Of a stretch of 64,000 nucleotides of DNA, positions 30,206 to 39,465 are shown one piece after another. Origin of the DNA: Alphaproteobacteria bacterium (GTDB lineage: Bacteria > Pseudomonadota > Alphaproteobacteria > Micropepsales > Micropepsaceae). Both the position numbers and the translations under genes were made by a program. The DNA is taken from contig JAGWMG010000010.1 of the NCBI GenBank assembly GCA_028871795.1, positions 61,204 to 125,203 on the forward strand, given 5' to 3'. Under the pieces are notes generated by a model, which saw only the letters and a list, made by a program, of their open reading frames with translations, had not been told where the DNA came from and searched no databases. Position 1 is the first letter of the stretch; each line of letters begins with the position of its first letter.

Positions 30206-31383
30206 ACCATCTCCACCGCCAGGGCCGTCGCTTCGCCGCCGCCGATGCAGAGCGAAGCCACGCCGCGCTTCAGCTTATGGCGCGCGAGCGCGTTCAGCAG
30301 CGTCGCCACAATCCGCGCGCCCGAGGCGCCGATAGGATGGCCGAGCGCGCAGGCCCCGCCGTTCACGTTGACCTTGTCATGCGGCAGGTCGAGGTCGCGC
30401 ATGGCGATCATCGCCACATTGGCGAAGGCTTCGTTGATCTCGAACAGATCGACGTCGTCGGCTTTCCAGCCCGCCAGCGTCAGCACTCTCTGTATCGCAC
30501 CCACCGGCGCGGTGGTGAACCAGCGCGGCTCGTGCGCGAAGCTTGCCTGCGCCACGATGCGCGCCACCGGCTTCAAGCCGCGCTTGCCCGCCACGTCGCC
30601 GCGCGCCAACACCAGTGCCGCCGCGCCGTCGGAGATCGACGACGAATTCGCCGCCGTCACCGTGCCGTCCTTGGCGAAGGCGGGCTTGAGGGTTGGGATT
30701 TTCGCCGGATCGGCCTTGCGCGGCTGTTCGTCCAGCGCGACGTCCACGTCTGCGCCCTTCGCCGGAACCTTCACCGCCACGATCTCGCCGGCGAAGGAAC
30801 CGTCGGTCTGCGCGCGCTTGGCCCGCATCAGCGATTCCCTCGCGAACGCATCCTGGGCTTCGCGCGTGAACTGGTAATGGCGCGCGGCGTCCTCCGCGTA
30901 GGTGCCCATCAGCCGGTGCTCGTAAGCATCCTCCAGCCCGTCGAGGAACATGTGGTCCTTGACCTCGCCGTGACCGAGGCGATAGCCGCCGCGCGCCTTT
31001 GCCAAGAGGTACGGCGCGTTCGACATGCTTTCCATGCCGCCGGCCACGGCGATGTCGGCGCGGCCGAGTGCGAGCAGGTCCGCCGCGACCATGATCGCTT
31101 TCATGCCGGAACCGCAGACCTTGTTGACGGTCGTGGCCGGGACGCTGTCGGGCAGGCCCGCGAATCGTACCGCCTGGCGCGCGGGTGCCTGGCCCACGCC
31201 CGCCGGCAGCACGCAGCCCATGACCGCTTCGCCGATGTCGTCGCCTCCGAGGCCGGCACGGGCGACCGCGGCAGCGATCGCGGCGGCGCCGAGTCGGGGT
31301 CCGGCGCAAGCGCTTAGATCGCCCTGGAAGCCTCCCATCGGCGTACGGACGGCGGACAAGATCAACAAATCGATGGTTTTCAT
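30202..31383 (-). CDS. Acetyl-CoA acetyltransferase (thiolase)
   Basis: The 393-aa thiolase has the nucleophile Cys in [13 protein letters not shown], the His in [16 protein letters not shown] and the second Cys in [13 protein letters not shown]. Biosynthetic and degradative thiolases share these. In this setting, next to mccB and ivd, it most likely cleaves acetoacetyl-CoA from leucine catabolism. A role in polyhydroxybutyrate synthesis cannot be excluded given the phasin gene. Its stop overlaps the mccB start. Confidence 0.92.
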
Positions 31384-31512
31384 TCTCAAGCTCTTTTGCC
31401 TTTGGTTTCCGACTCTTGATTAACACTGGCGTGGATTTGCGGTCATTTTGACCTGGCCCCCGACTGGGTTATCATTAATCCGAGATTAGGACTATCGGGC
31501 GGGCATAGGGTG

Positions 31513-32295
31513 ATGAAAAGGGTCGCGATTTCCACCGCGATCGGAATTTGCGCCGGGCTGGCGTTGTGGGGTGCCTATCTGGGCGCGCCGTATGCCGGGC
31601 TTACCCTTACGCCAACCACGCTGCTCGTCGCAGCCGCCATCGTCGCTTTCGGTTCCTCCGTCGCGCTCTTGAGCCTGTCGGCGTTCGCCAGACCGGAAGG
31701 GACGGCGCCGAAGCCGTGGCGGCGTATATCCCATCTGGCCTCGTCCGAGTACCGGCATTTCCCGCGGAGCGGCGTGCGCCTCAGGCTGCGCCCGGATACC
31801 GTCATCGACGAACTGGATATCGTGCGCCATCCCGATTCTTACAAGTCGAAGGACATCTTCCTGATCATCAAGAAGGCGTCGGGCAAGTCGATCTTCAACC
31901 CAGTTGTACTGAGCCGGCTGTTCGAGAAGCTCTCGGGGTTCGCAGGGTTCGAGCACATCCTGCTGGTGAACGAACACGACGAGTTCGTCGGCTACATCCC
32001 CGCGATGCAGGCACGCATGCACTGGCGGGAACGGGAGTCCGAAGCGGCCATCACCAAGTACATTATCAGGGTTTTCGACGACCCCGAGGAAAACAGCGGC
32101 GTTCTTCGCGAGATCGACGGATTGGGAGTCAACGCGACGATTTCGGACCGGGAGCTGGTCACGGATGCCCTGAAGAAATTGTCCGAGAGCCTGTTCCGCG
32201 GCTTCGTGGTGTGCGGCGGCAGGCGAAACCGCAAGCCCATCGGCGTGATCTACGAAGACGAGCTGTTCAGGGCCAGCATCAAGCGCGACGATTAG
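31513..32295 (+). CDS. Membrane protein with C-terminal CBS-like domain
   Basis: The 260-aa product has two N-terminal hydrophobic segments (about 5-27 and 33-55) followed by a cytoplasmic domain. [19 protein letters not shown] and, about 75 residues on, [25 protein letters not shown] resemble the strand-strand-helix halves of a CBS pair, but with poor conservation. There is no transporter or enzyme domain. It lies head-on to ivd, with stops overlapping by four bases, inside an otherwise minus-strand cluster. The function is unknown. Confidence 0.6.
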   Translation: MKRVAISTAIGICAGLALWGAYLGAPYAGLTLTPTTLLVAAAIVAFGSSVALLSLSAFARPEGTAPKPWRRISHLASSEYRHFPRSGVRLRLRPDTVIDELDIVRHPDSYKSKDIFLIIKKASGKSIFNPVVLSRLFEKLSGFAGFEHILLVNEHDEFVGYIPAMQARMHWRERESEAAITKYIIRVFDDPEENSGVLREIDGLGVNATISDRELVTDALKKLSESLFRGFVVCGGRRNRKPIGVIYEDELFRASIKRDD

Positions 32296-33464
32296 CCCGT
32301 CTCCTCGAACAACTCCCGCCCGATCAACCAGCGGCGGATTTCGCTGGTGCCGGCGCCGATTTCGTAGAGCTTGGCGTCGCGCAGCAGCCGCCCGGTCGGG
32401 AAGTCGTTGATGTAGCCGTTGCCGCCGAGGCACTGGACCGCCTGCAACGCCATCCACGTCGCCTTTTCCGCGGCGTAGAGGATGGCGCCGGCGGCGTCCT
32501 TGCGCGTGGTGCGGCCGCGGTCGCAGGCGCCCGCCACGGTGTAGACATAGGAGCGCGCGGCGGAGAGCGCGGTGTACATATCGGCCACCTTGGCCTGCAT
32601 GATCTGGAACGAGCCGATCGGCTGGCCGAACTGCTTGCGCTCCCGGATGTAGGGCAGCACGATGTCCATGCAGGCCTGCATGATGCCGAGCGGCCCGGCG
32701 GACAGCACGATGCGTTCGTAGTCCAGCCCGCTCATCAGCACCTTCATGCCGTGCCCCACGCCGCCCAGCACGTTCTCTTCGGGCACTTCGCAATCCTCGA
32801 AGATCAACTCCGCCGTGTCGGACCCGCGCATGCCGAGCTTGTCGAGCTTGGGGGCGACGCGGAATCCCTTGAACGCTTTTTCGATCAGGAACGCGGTGAC
32901 GCCGCGCGTGCGGGCGTGCGGATCTGTCCTGGCGTAGACCACGAGCGTGTCCGCGGTGGGGCCGTTGGTGATCCACATTTTCGTGCCGTTGAGCACGTAG
33001 CGGTCGCCGCGTTTGTCCGCGCGCAGGCGCATCGAGGCCACGTCCGATCCCGCCTCGGACTCGCTCATGGCGAGCGCGCCCAGATGATCGCCGGAAATCA
33101 GCTTGGGGAGATAGCGGCGCTTCTGTTCGTCGTTGCCGTTGCGCCGGATCTGGTTGATGCAGAGATTGGAATGCGCTCCGTAGGAAAGCCCGACGGCGCC
33201 GGACGCGCGGCTGACCTCTTCCATGGCCACGACGTGTTCGAGATAGCCGAGCCCCGAGCCGCCGTACTTTTCCTCCACCGTGATGCCGTGGAGTCCCAGC
33301 GCGCCCATTTCCGGCCACAGGTGGCGGGGAAATTCGTTCGACTTGTCGATCTCGTCGGCGATGGGCGCGATCTTGTCGGCGGCGAAGCTCTGCACCGTGT
33401 CGCGCAGCATGTCGGCGGTGTCGCCCAAGCCGTGATCGAGTGTGGGATAGGAGTTGGAGAGCAT
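32292..33464 (-). CDS. ivd: Isovaleryl-CoA dehydrogenase
   Basis: A 390-aa acyl-CoA dehydrogenase with FAD. It carries [38 protein letters not shown], the substrate-pocket stretch [39 protein letters not shown] and the end [19 protein letters not shown]. The [11 protein letters not shown] and NGYINDFP elements favour isovaleryl-CoA over short-chain enzymes. It makes the 3-methylcrotonyl-CoA used by MccAB. It is the upstream gene of the minus-strand leucine set, although the convergent CBS-like gene interrupts the layout. Confidence 0.93.
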   Translation of the reverse strand: MLSNSYPTLDHGLGDTADMLRDTVQSFAADKIAPIADEIDKSNEFPRHLWPEMGALGLHGITVEEKYGGSGLGYLEHVVAMEEVSRASGAVGLSYGAHSNLCINQIRRNGNDEQKRRYLPKLISGDHLGALAMSESEAGSDVASMRLRADKRGDRYVLNGTKMWITNGPTADTLVVYARTDPHARTRGVTAFLIEKAFKGFRVAPKLDKLGMRGSDTAELIFEDCEVPEENVLGGVGHGMKVLMSGLDYERIVLSAGPLGIMQACMDIVLPYIRERKQFGQPIGSFQIMQAKVADMYTALSAARSYVYTVAGACDRGRTTRKDAAGAILYAAEKATWMALQAVQCLGGNGYINDFPTGRLLRDAKLYEIGAGTSEIRRWLIGRELFEETG

Positions 33465-33591
33465 GGAATCATCCTACGAGGGTCCGCGCGCTTCTCACAG
33501 TGCCCACATGGCTGCCGCCAAAGCGACCTCGCGCTTGAAGGAAATAACAAAAAGGGATTCCAAAACGAAAGATTCACGCCAAGGCGAAGGC

Positions 33592-33675
33592 TGGTGCGGT
33601 CGAGAAGAGTCGAACTTCCACGGGTTGCCCCGCTAGCACCTCAAGCTAGTGCGTCTACCATTCCGCCACGACCGC
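33592..33675 (-). tRNA. tRNA-Leu, anticodon GAG
   Basis: An 84-nt cloverleaf with a 7-bp acceptor stem (GCGGTCG/CGACCGC), D-arm GCGGAATGGTAGACGC and anticodon stem CTAGC/GCTAG around loop TTGAGGT, giving anticodon GAG. It has a long class II variable arm (CGGGGCAACCCGT), T-arm GGAAGTTCGACTCTTC-type and an encoded CCA. It lies between cysH and ivd on the same strand. Confidence 0.95.
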
Positions 33676-33690
33676 ATTCCATGGGGTGGC

Positions 33691-33707
33691 GGGGTTTAGC
33701 AAACCCC
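33691..33707. repeat. Hairpin between cysH and tRNA-Leu
   Basis: GGGGTTTAGCAAACCCC is a perfect 7-bp stem with a 3-base loop. It lies between the end of cysH and the tRNA on the same strand. Without a T-tract it may be an RNA processing or stabilising structure rather than a terminator. Confidence 0.4.
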
Positions 33708-33729
33708 GGTAGGCCTCGGCAAGCGCCGC

Positions 33730-34512
33730 TCAAATCCCTTCGCCGTCCACGCCGTGGATGCCGCATTCGTCCTTGTCGAGGCCGGACCAGCGCCCGTCGC
33801 GATAGCCTTCGCCTGCCGCAACGCGCCGCGTGCACGGCATGCAGCCGATGGAGGGATAGCCGTCATCGACGAGGGGATGGCGCGGCAGATCGTGTTTGGC
33901 GATATAGGCTTCGAGATCGGCCAGCGACCAGTCGAACAGCGGATTGAAGCGGAAATGGCCCTCGAAATACTCGATCGGCAGGATGTTGGCGCGTTCCCTG
34001 GTCTGGAAACGCTTGCGGCCGGTGATCTGCGCGGAGAACCCTTCCAGCGCGCGCCTGAGCGGGATCACCTTGCGGAAATCGCAGCAGGCGTCGGTGTCGC
34101 GCGACCACAGCGTCCCGTCGGGATCGCGCGTGGCGCGGTCGCTGGGATGGGGCGCCAGCGAACGCAAATCCCCCAGTCCGAGCTGCTCCTGCAGCCGGTC
34201 GCGATAACGCAGCGTCTCGCCGAAAAGCTTGCCGGTGTTGAGGAACAGGATCGGCGTGTTCGGATCGATGGCGGCGACCAGATGCAGCAGCACCGCAGAC
34301 TCCGAACCGAAGGACGACACCACGGCCGTCTTGCCGGCGAATTCGCCGCCGAGCGCGAATTCGAGGATGCCGGTTGCATCGCGGCCCTGCGCCGCCGCCC
34401 GAAGCTGAGCCAGTTTCGCCCTGGTTGCCGGATCGGCAACCCCGCCACCCTGACGGTCGAAGGCGCGCGGCCTGCGCTGACGATCAATGACGGTGACGGC
34501 CGCGCTGCTCAT
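33730..34512 (-). CDS. cysH: Phosphoadenylyl/adenylyl-sulfate reductase with iron-sulfur motif
   Basis: The 260-aa enzyme reduces activated sulfate to sulfite with thioredoxin. It has the PP-loop-type SSFGSESAVLLHL segment and the catalytic Cys C250 in KDECGIH. Cysteine pairs C143-C144 (CCDFRKVIPL) and C224/C227 (GCMPCTRRV) ligate a [4Fe-4S] cluster. These extra Cys mark the APS-reducing type, so adenylyl-sulfate is the likely substrate. It overlaps the upstream siroheme gene by ATGA. Confidence 0.93.
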   Translation of the reverse strand: MSSAAVTVIDRQRRPRAFDRQGGGVADPATRAKLAQLRAAAQGRDATGILEFALGGEFAGKTAVVSSFGSESAVLLHLVAAIDPNTPILFLNTGKLFGETLRYRDRLQEQLGLGDLRSLAPHPSDRATRDPDGTLWSRDTDACCDFRKVIPLRRALEGFSAQITGRKRFQTRERANILPIEYFEGHFRFNPLFDWSLADLEAYIAKHDLPRHPLVDDGYPSIGCMPCTRRVAAGEGYRDGRWSGLDKDECGIHGVDGEGI

Positions 34513-35015
34513 GTCAGCCAGCCCTTCTGGTCGATCATGTCGCAGGTGCGTTGCGAGACCTCGTTCGGCGGCAGGCCGTTGTTGCGCCAGCCAGCGCGCG
34601 CGGCACCGAGGGTATTCAGATAACCGTCCCATTCGGGACCGAAGCGCTTCTGCAGCCACTCGCGCAGGCGTCTGGCCAAGCCCGGCGCTTGGCCGCCGGT
34701 GGAAGCCGTCAGCATCAGCGCGCCCCGGCGGACGATTGCCGGCACATGAAAATCGGAAAGCTCGGGGGCATCTTCGACGTTGACCAGGACGCCGCCCGCC
34801 CGCGCCCGCCGCGCCAGCAAGCCGGCTGCCGACCGCTCCAGTCCGGCAATGAACAGCATCGACATACAATGCAAGGCTGCGTCGCTGCTCTGCGGAGCGA
34901 CGCTGACGGCATCCGCGCCGGCCTCTGCCAGCAGGGCAGCGCGCCGCGCCAGCCCTTCGCCAGCGCCCGCTAGGCCTATCCGAACCATTTGCGGATTGAT
35001 GGCGATGGGAAGCAC
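34509..35015 (-). CDS. Precorrin-2 dehydrogenase / siroheme synthase N-terminal-type protein
   Basis: The 168-aa product from GTG 35015 covers a Rossmann-like NAD-binding fold (VRIGLAGAGEGLARRAALL), the NVEDAPELSDFHVPAIVRRGALMLTASTGGQAPGLA segment with the catalytic Asp of Met8/CysG, and a short helical end. It probably makes sirohydrochlorin for sulfite reductase, which agrees with the coupled cysH. It lacks the methyltransferase half of full CysG. Confidence 0.88.
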   Translation of the reverse strand: MLPIAINPQMVRIGLAGAGEGLARRAALLAEAGADAVSVAPQSSDAALHCMSMLFIAGLERSAAGLLARRARAGGVLVNVEDAPELSDFHVPAIVRRGALMLTASTGGQAPGLARRLREWLQKRFGPEWDGYLNTLGAARAGWRNNGLPPNEVSQRTCDMIDQKGWLT

Positions 35016-35103
35016 GCGATGACCTTTGCGGTGGGCGGATACTACAAAGAGTTACGTGCCGTACTTAGAAAATGCAAGCCATTAGTGGAGAATAATTTTA
35101 TAT

Positions 35104-35119
35104 ACACTATTATAAGTGT
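35104..35119 (-). promoter_or_regulatory. Inverted repeat overlapping a perfect -10 hexamer, upstream of the siroheme/cysH operon
   Basis: On the minus strand ACACT-TATAAT-AGTGT is a 5-bp inverted repeat centred exactly on a consensus TATAAT, about 90 bp upstream of the GTG start. No good -35 sits 17 bp upstream. This would suit a promoter repressed or activated by a dimer bound over the -10. The regulator is unknown. Confidence 0.5.
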
Positions 35120-35121
35120 TA

Positions 35122-35358
35122 TTATTGATACCCCTTGAGAAGATCGGTGACAGAAACCCCTATCCTGTCGCCGTGGATGATGATTTCGCCCTTCGCCACC
35201 GGCCGGTCGTTGGCCAGAATCGTGACCGGGTCGTCCTGGCAGGAATCGAGTTCGATGACGGCGCCGCGGCCCATCCGCAGAAGCTGGTGCATCGGAATCA
35301 CCGAGCGGCCGAGCACGACGGAGATTTCGACTTTCACATTGGAAAGATTGGTGGCCAT
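35122..35358 (-). CDS. FliN-like flagellar motor switch protein (SpoA domain), orphan
   Basis: The 78-aa product matches the C-terminal SpoA domain of FliN: VKVEISVVLGRSVIPMHQLLRMG, then GAVIELDSCQDDPVTILAND, then KGEIIIHGDRIGVSVTDLL. FliN forms the flagellar C-ring base and is normally 100-130 aa with an N-terminal extension, which is absent here. No other flagellar gene is in the window. The short form occurs in several alphaproteobacteria; otherwise it may serve a different SpoA role. Confidence 0.82.
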   Translation of the reverse strand: MATNLSNVKVEISVVLGRSVIPMHQLLRMGRGAVIELDSCQDDPVTILANDRPVAKGEIIIHGDRIGVSVTDLLKGYQ

Positions 35359-35397
35359 GTAGGCTCCCCGGGTGACAGAGGAAATCCTTAGGTCGAT

Positions 35398-36069
35398 ATG
35401 CTTTCGGACAGGTTAAAGCAGGCGGTCGAATGGCGGGTCCGGGACGGGATCACGCCGTACCCGGAAGCGGTGGCATTCATGGAAGCGCGCGCGGACGCCA
35501 TCGCGGACGGGCGTGCCGGGGAACTCGTCTGGCTCGTCGAACACCCGCCGATCTACACGGCGGGCACCAGCGCCAAGGACGGTGATTTGCTCGATGCGCG
35601 CTTTCCCGTGTTCAGGACGGGCCGCGGCGGACAGTTCACCTATCACGGCCCCGGCCAGCGCGTCGGCTACGTCATGCTCGACCTCAAGCGGCGCAAGGCC
35701 GACGTGCGCGCCTATGTCCGCGATCTCGAAGAGTGGCTTATTCGTGCACTGGCGCGTTTCGGCGTGAAGGGCGAACGGCGCGACGGCCGCGTCGGAATCT
35801 GGGTGGTGCGCGCGGGCGCCAATCTGAAAGAAGAACGGCGAGAAGACAAGATCGCAGCACTGGGCGTGCGCGTGCGCCACTGGGTGACGTTCCACGGCGT
35901 AGCGCTGAACGTCGCGCCGGACCTCTCGCACTTCTCCGGCATCGTGCCGTGCGGTATCCGCGGATACGGCGTCACCAGCCTCGCCGATCTCGGGCTGAAG
36001 GCGAGCATGGCGGATGTCGATGTGGCGCTGCGCGAGACGTTCCAGGAGATTTTCGGCCCCACCGTCTGA
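35398..36069 (+). CDS. lipB: Lipoyl(octanoyl) transferase
   Basis: LipB transfers octanoyl from acyl carrier protein to lipoyl domains. The 223-aa protein has the substrate-binding [20 protein letters not shown] stretch, [18 protein letters not shown] with the lysine/His region, and the catalytic Cys in [13 protein letters not shown]. The final helix ends EIFGPTV. It is divergent from the FliN-like gene. Confidence 0.96.
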   Translation: MLSDRLKQAVEWRVRDGITPYPEAVAFMEARADAIADGRAGELVWLVEHPPIYTAGTSAKDGDLLDARFPVFRTGRGGQFTYHGPGQRVGYVMLDLKRRKADVRAYVRDLEEWLIRALARFGVKGERRDGRVGIWVVRAGANLKEERREDKIAALGVRVRHWVTFHGVALNVAPDLSHFSGIVPCGIRGYGVTSLADLGLKASMADVDVALRETFQEIFGPTV

Positions 36070-36150
36070 ACAGGCAAAGAGGAGGAATGATGTTCGCACT
36101 CCTCCCCCCGCATGCGCATTCGCGCATCTGCTTTACGCCATTGTCATCGC

Positions 36151-36531
36151 TTACTGCGGCGGCGGCTGTGGTTCGGAGCACGTATAGACCATGCGTCCGT
36201 TCTTGAGAGTCACGGGCGAGCCGTAGATCGTCGTTCCGAATTGTCCGGGGCCTCCGGGAATCGTGCCGGCGACCGACGGGACCAGCTTGAAGCCCGGCGA
36301 GCACACCGCCGCGGGCCCCGTGCAGGTGTAGCTCTGGCCGTAGGGATTTTTCGGATCGATCGTCGCCGGCATGGCCGTGAAGCCGACCGGACACTGGGCT
36401 ACGTTGCTCAGCGGCCCCGGGTACGGGTAAGGGTGGTTCATCACGGTGCTATTGGAAAACTGATTCGCCATGGCCGATCCGGAGACCAGCGCAACCGCCA
36501 TGCAAGCGCCAACAATTCTCTTCCTGATCAT
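36151..36531 (-). CDS. Small secreted Pro/Gly-rich hypothetical protein
   Basis: The 126-aa product starts at ATG 36531 behind GAGAGGATGC with a clean signal peptide (IVGACMAVALVSGSAMA). The mature part is rich in Pro, Gly, Tyr and Thr. It has four Cys that could form two disulfides (AQCPVGF, YTCTGPAAVCSPGF and VYTCSEPQPPP). It has few helices and no known domain. It probably acts in the periplasm or outside the cell. Confidence 0.7.
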   Translation of the reverse strand: MIRKRIVGACMAVALVSGSAMANQFSNSTVMNHPYPYPGPLSNVAQCPVGFTAMPATIDPKNPYGQSYTCTGPAAVCSPGFKLVPSVAGTIPGGPGQFGTTIYGSPVTLKNGRMVYTCSEPQPPPQ

Positions 36532-36716
36532 GGTTGCATCCTCTCTTCGTTGATGGGCGTAAACGACAAGACAAACCGCTATTGGTTTTTCTTTCGGTTA
36601 CGAGATTTTCAAGATAGGTGCGCGTACCTGTACCGCCCATGAACGGATCATGGCATTCGCAAGACGGAATTTCCACCGTGTGACGACGCCGACGCCGCGG
36701 CAGCTTTCGATGATTT

Positions 36717-37010
36717 TCAGAACGAAGGCAGGCGGCGAAAGCCCTTTTCCGCGGGCGGTTCGGCTCTGTGCAGATCGACGTTGGTGACGCGCGCGCCGGC
36801 CGGTCCGCGCATGCAGGCCGCGACGTAAGCTTCCACCGCTTTGGTCGGGCCCGAGACCAGGGATTCCACGGTTCCGTCGGCACAGTTGTGGACCCAGCCG
36901 TCGAGGCCGAGCCGACGCGCCTCGTTGGTCGCGTAGACGCGAAAGCCGACGGCCTGCACGACGCCCTCGATGCGCAGCCGCAGCGATGTGAGATCGTCCT
37001 TGCCGCTCAT
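36717..37010 (-). CDS. acyP: Acylphosphatase
   Basis: The 97-aa enzyme hydrolyses acyl phosphates. The active-site arginine R24 lies in VQAVGFRVYA and the asparagine N42 in DGWVHNCADGTVE, both canonical. It starts within the pccA stop (ATGA overlap), so it is probably made together with the biotin carboxylase. Acyl phosphates such as carboxyphosphate are intermediates of that enzyme class, but a link is only inference. Confidence 0.93.
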   Translation of the reverse strand: MSGKDDLTSLRLRIEGVVQAVGFRVYATNEARRLGLDGWVHNCADGTVESLVSGPTKAVEAYVAACMRGPAGARVTNVDLHRAEPPAEKGFRRLPSF

Positions 37011-39007
37011 GCGAATTCCAATATCACGTCGTTGAGCGCGAGGTTATCGCCTTTCTTGACGTTGATCCTCTCGATCGTGCCGTTGCGTTCGGCGAGCAGC
37101 ACGTTCTCCATCTTCATCGCTTCGACAACCGCCAGCGGTTCGCCGGCCTTCACCTCCTGCCCGACTTCGACGCCGATCGAGGAGACGAGACCGGGCATCG
37201 GGCACAGCAGCAGCTTCGAGGTGTCCACCGCCGCTTTCTTCGGCATGAGCGTCGCCAGCTCCGCCGCCCTGACGTCGCGAACGCAGACCACCGTCTGCAT
37301 CCCGCCTTGCGAGACGCGGCAACAGCCCGGCAACCGCGCGATCCGAACGGCAAACTCCTTCTCCTTCTCGCGCAGGTGGAGGATGGGCAATCCCGGACGC
37401 CAATCAGTCGCCGCGGCGTAGCCCTCGCCGTCGATGCGCAGGAAAAGGCGGCCCTCGTTCACATGCGCATCGGCCACCGCGAACCCCTCGCCGCCGATCG
37501 TGGCGACGAAGGATGAACCTGCCCGGTTCGGACCGTTCAGGGTGCCGGAGATGCGGCTCGCCCGTTGGCGCCGCACCAGTTCCGTGGCGACCGCCGTCGC
37601 CACGAACCGGCGCTTGGCCGCGGCGTCGATGGCTCGGCCGCGAAATCCGTGCGGGAATTCCTCGGCGATGAACGCCGTCGACAGTCGCCCTTCGCGGAAA
37701 CGCCTGTCGTGCAGAACGGCGCTCAGGAACGCGATGTTGTGGCGAATGCCACCGATGACGGTTTCGTCGAGCGCGTCCGACAGCGCCTCGACCGCCGCCT
37801 CGCGCGTCGGCGCGTGCGCGCATATCTTTGCGATCATCGGATCGTAGTGGACGGAAATCTCCGCGCCTTCCTGCACGCCGGACTCGATGCGCAGCGCGGT
37901 ATCGCCGCGCTGGCCTTCCGGCGGCACGCGATAGCGCAGCAAGCGCCCGGACGACGGCAGGAATCCGCGCGTGGGGTCCTCGGCGTAGACGCGCGCCTCG
38001 ACGGCCCATCCTTTCGATTTCACGTCGCTCTGTGCGAACGGCAGCCTCTCGCCGGCGGCGACGCGGATCATCAGCTCCACTAGGTCCAGTCCGGTGACCA
38101 TCTCGGTTATGGCATGTTCGACCTGAAGGCGCGCATTCATCTCGAGGAAATGGAAATTGCGGTGCCGGTCGACGATGAACTCCACGGTGCCGACGCTGTC
38201 GTAGCCGGCGGCTTTCGCCAGCGCCACCGCCTGCCCGCTCATGGCGGCGCGCGTCTTGGCGTCAAGAAAAGACGACGGCGTCTCTTCGATCACCTTCTGA
38301 TGACGGCGCTGGATCGAACATTCGCGTTCGCCCAGAGAGATTACGTTGCCGTGCTTGTCGCCGATCACCTGGATTTCGATGTGGCGAATTTCGGGGTAGA
38401 ATTTCTCCACGAACAGGCGACCGTCGCCGAAGCTGGTCTGGGTTTCGTTGTGCGAGGAATGGATCGCCTGCAGCAATTCGCTTTCGCCGCGCGCGATGCG
38501 CAGCCCCTTGCCGCCGCCGCCGGCCGCGGACTTCACGATCACCGGATAGCCGATCTCCTCCACGATGCGCCTGGCGTGCGCCGCGTCCACGATCTCGCCG
38601 ACGAAGCCGGGAACAGTGGAGACGTTCGCCGAGTGCGCCAGCTTCTTGGACTGGATCTTGTCGCCCACCGCGGCGATGGCGTCCGGGCTGGGGCCGATGA
38701 AGGTCAGGCCGTTCGTCTTGGCCACGACTTCGGCGAACGCCTGGCTCTCCGACAGAAAGCCGTAGCCGGGATGGACGGCTTCGGCGCCGGTCGCGCGCGC
38801 GGCATCGAGGATCGCGTCGGCACGCAGATAGGACTGGGCGGGCGGCGCGGGGCCGATGCGGACGGCCTCGTCCGCCATCTCGACATACAGCGCATCCACG
38901 TCCGCGTCGGAATAGACCGCGACGGTGGCGATGCCCATGCGGCGTGCGGTCTTGATGATCCGGCAGGCGATTTCGCCGCGATTGGCAATGAGGATTTTCT
39001 TGAACAC
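37007..39007 (-). CDS. pccA: Propionyl-CoA carboxylase alpha subunit
   Basis: The 666-aa subunit starts at GTG 39007. It carries a biotin carboxylase domain (KKILIANRGEIACRIIKTA, HPGYGFLSESQAF, SAAGGGGKGLRIA, EMNARLQVEHAITE) and a PccA-type linker that contacts PccB. A C-terminal biotinyl domain has lysine in VEAMKMENVLL. Length and the pccB gene 1.7 kb upstream support propionyl-CoA as substrate. It feeds propionyl-CoA from odd-chain or branched-chain catabolism to methylmalonyl-CoA. Confidence 0.94.
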   Translation of the reverse strand: MFKKILIANRGEIACRIIKTARRMGIATVAVYSDADVDALYVEMADEAVRIGPAPPAQSYLRADAILDAARATGAEAVHPGYGFLSESQAFAEVVAKTNGLTFIGPSPDAIAAVGDKIQSKKLAHSANVSTVPGFVGEIVDAAHARRIVEEIGYPVIVKSAAGGGGKGLRIARGESELLQAIHSSHNETQTSFGDGRLFVEKFYPEIRHIEIQVIGDKHGNVISLGERECSIQRRHQKVIEETPSSFLDAKTRAAMSGQAVALAKAAGYDSVGTVEFIVDRHRNFHFLEMNARLQVEHAITEMVTGLDLVELMIRVAAGERLPFAQSDVKSKGWAVEARVYAEDPTRGFLPSSGRLLRYRVPPEGQRGDTALRIESGVQEGAEISVHYDPMIAKICAHAPTREAAVEALSDALDETVIGGIRHNIAFLSAVLHDRRFREGRLSTAFIAEEFPHGFRGRAIDAAAKRRFVATAVATELVRRQRASRISGTLNGPNRAGSSFVATIGGEGFAVADAHVNEGRLFLRIDGEGYAAATDWRPGLPILHLREKEKEFAVRIARLPGCCRVSQGGMQTVVCVRDVRAAELATLMPKKAAVDTSKLLLCPMPGLVSSIGVEVGQEVKAGEPLAVVEAMKMENVLLAERNGTIERINVKKGDNLALNDVILEFA

Positions 39008-39114
39008 GCTGTCCCCGGAAGGCCCTTTGCCGTTGTTTTTAGGGGGTCCCGGCGTTCAGGTAAACCCATGCCAAAGGGGCGCCCGCCGTTCGCCGTTCCG
39101 CGGCGCCGGCTGGT

Positions 39115-39465
39115 TCATATCGAACGCACCGCCGAGCGGGTGGGGGGCCGATCTTCCAGCACCCGCCGGATCGACGCGATCGCGCTCGGCAAATCCCGCG
39201 CCACCTCGCTCCGCCAGAACCGCAGCACCGTATATCCCGCCTCCGCCAGCATGCGATCACGCGCCGCGTTGCGCGACGGCGCCTGCCCCGGTTCGCCGTC
39301 GTCGAGTTCGACGACCAGGAGCGCCTCGTGCTCGACGAAATCCAGGATGAAAGACTTGAACGGCGCCTTGCGACGGAACCGGTAGCCCTCGAACTCGCGC
39401 AGCTTCGCCCACAGCCGCGCCGCGACATCGTCCGACCCGCGGCCAAGCGCCCTTGTTCGTTTCAT
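39115..39465 (-). CDS. DUF559 (restriction-endonuclease-fold) protein
   Basis: The 116-aa product starts at ATG 39465, overlapping the stop of the GNAT gene (ATGA). The core FRRKAPFKSFILDFVEHEALLVVELD followed by RDRMLAEAGYTVLRFWRSEV is the DUF559/Vsr-like PD-(D/E)xK nuclease fold. DNA binding or cleavage is plausible but not shown for most members. The usual N-terminal helix is short here. Confidence 0.85.
   Translation of the reverse strand: MKRTRALGRGSDDVAARLWAKLREFEGYRFRRKAPFKSFILDFVEHEALLVVELDDGEPGQAPSRNAARDRMLAEAGYTVLRFWRSEVARDLPSAIASIRRVLEDRPPTRSAVRSI

Noticed and set aside
30277..31317. Long open plus-strand frame opposite the thiolase gene
   Set aside because: High-GC antisense shadow; the minus strand encodes a complete thiolase with all active-site residues.
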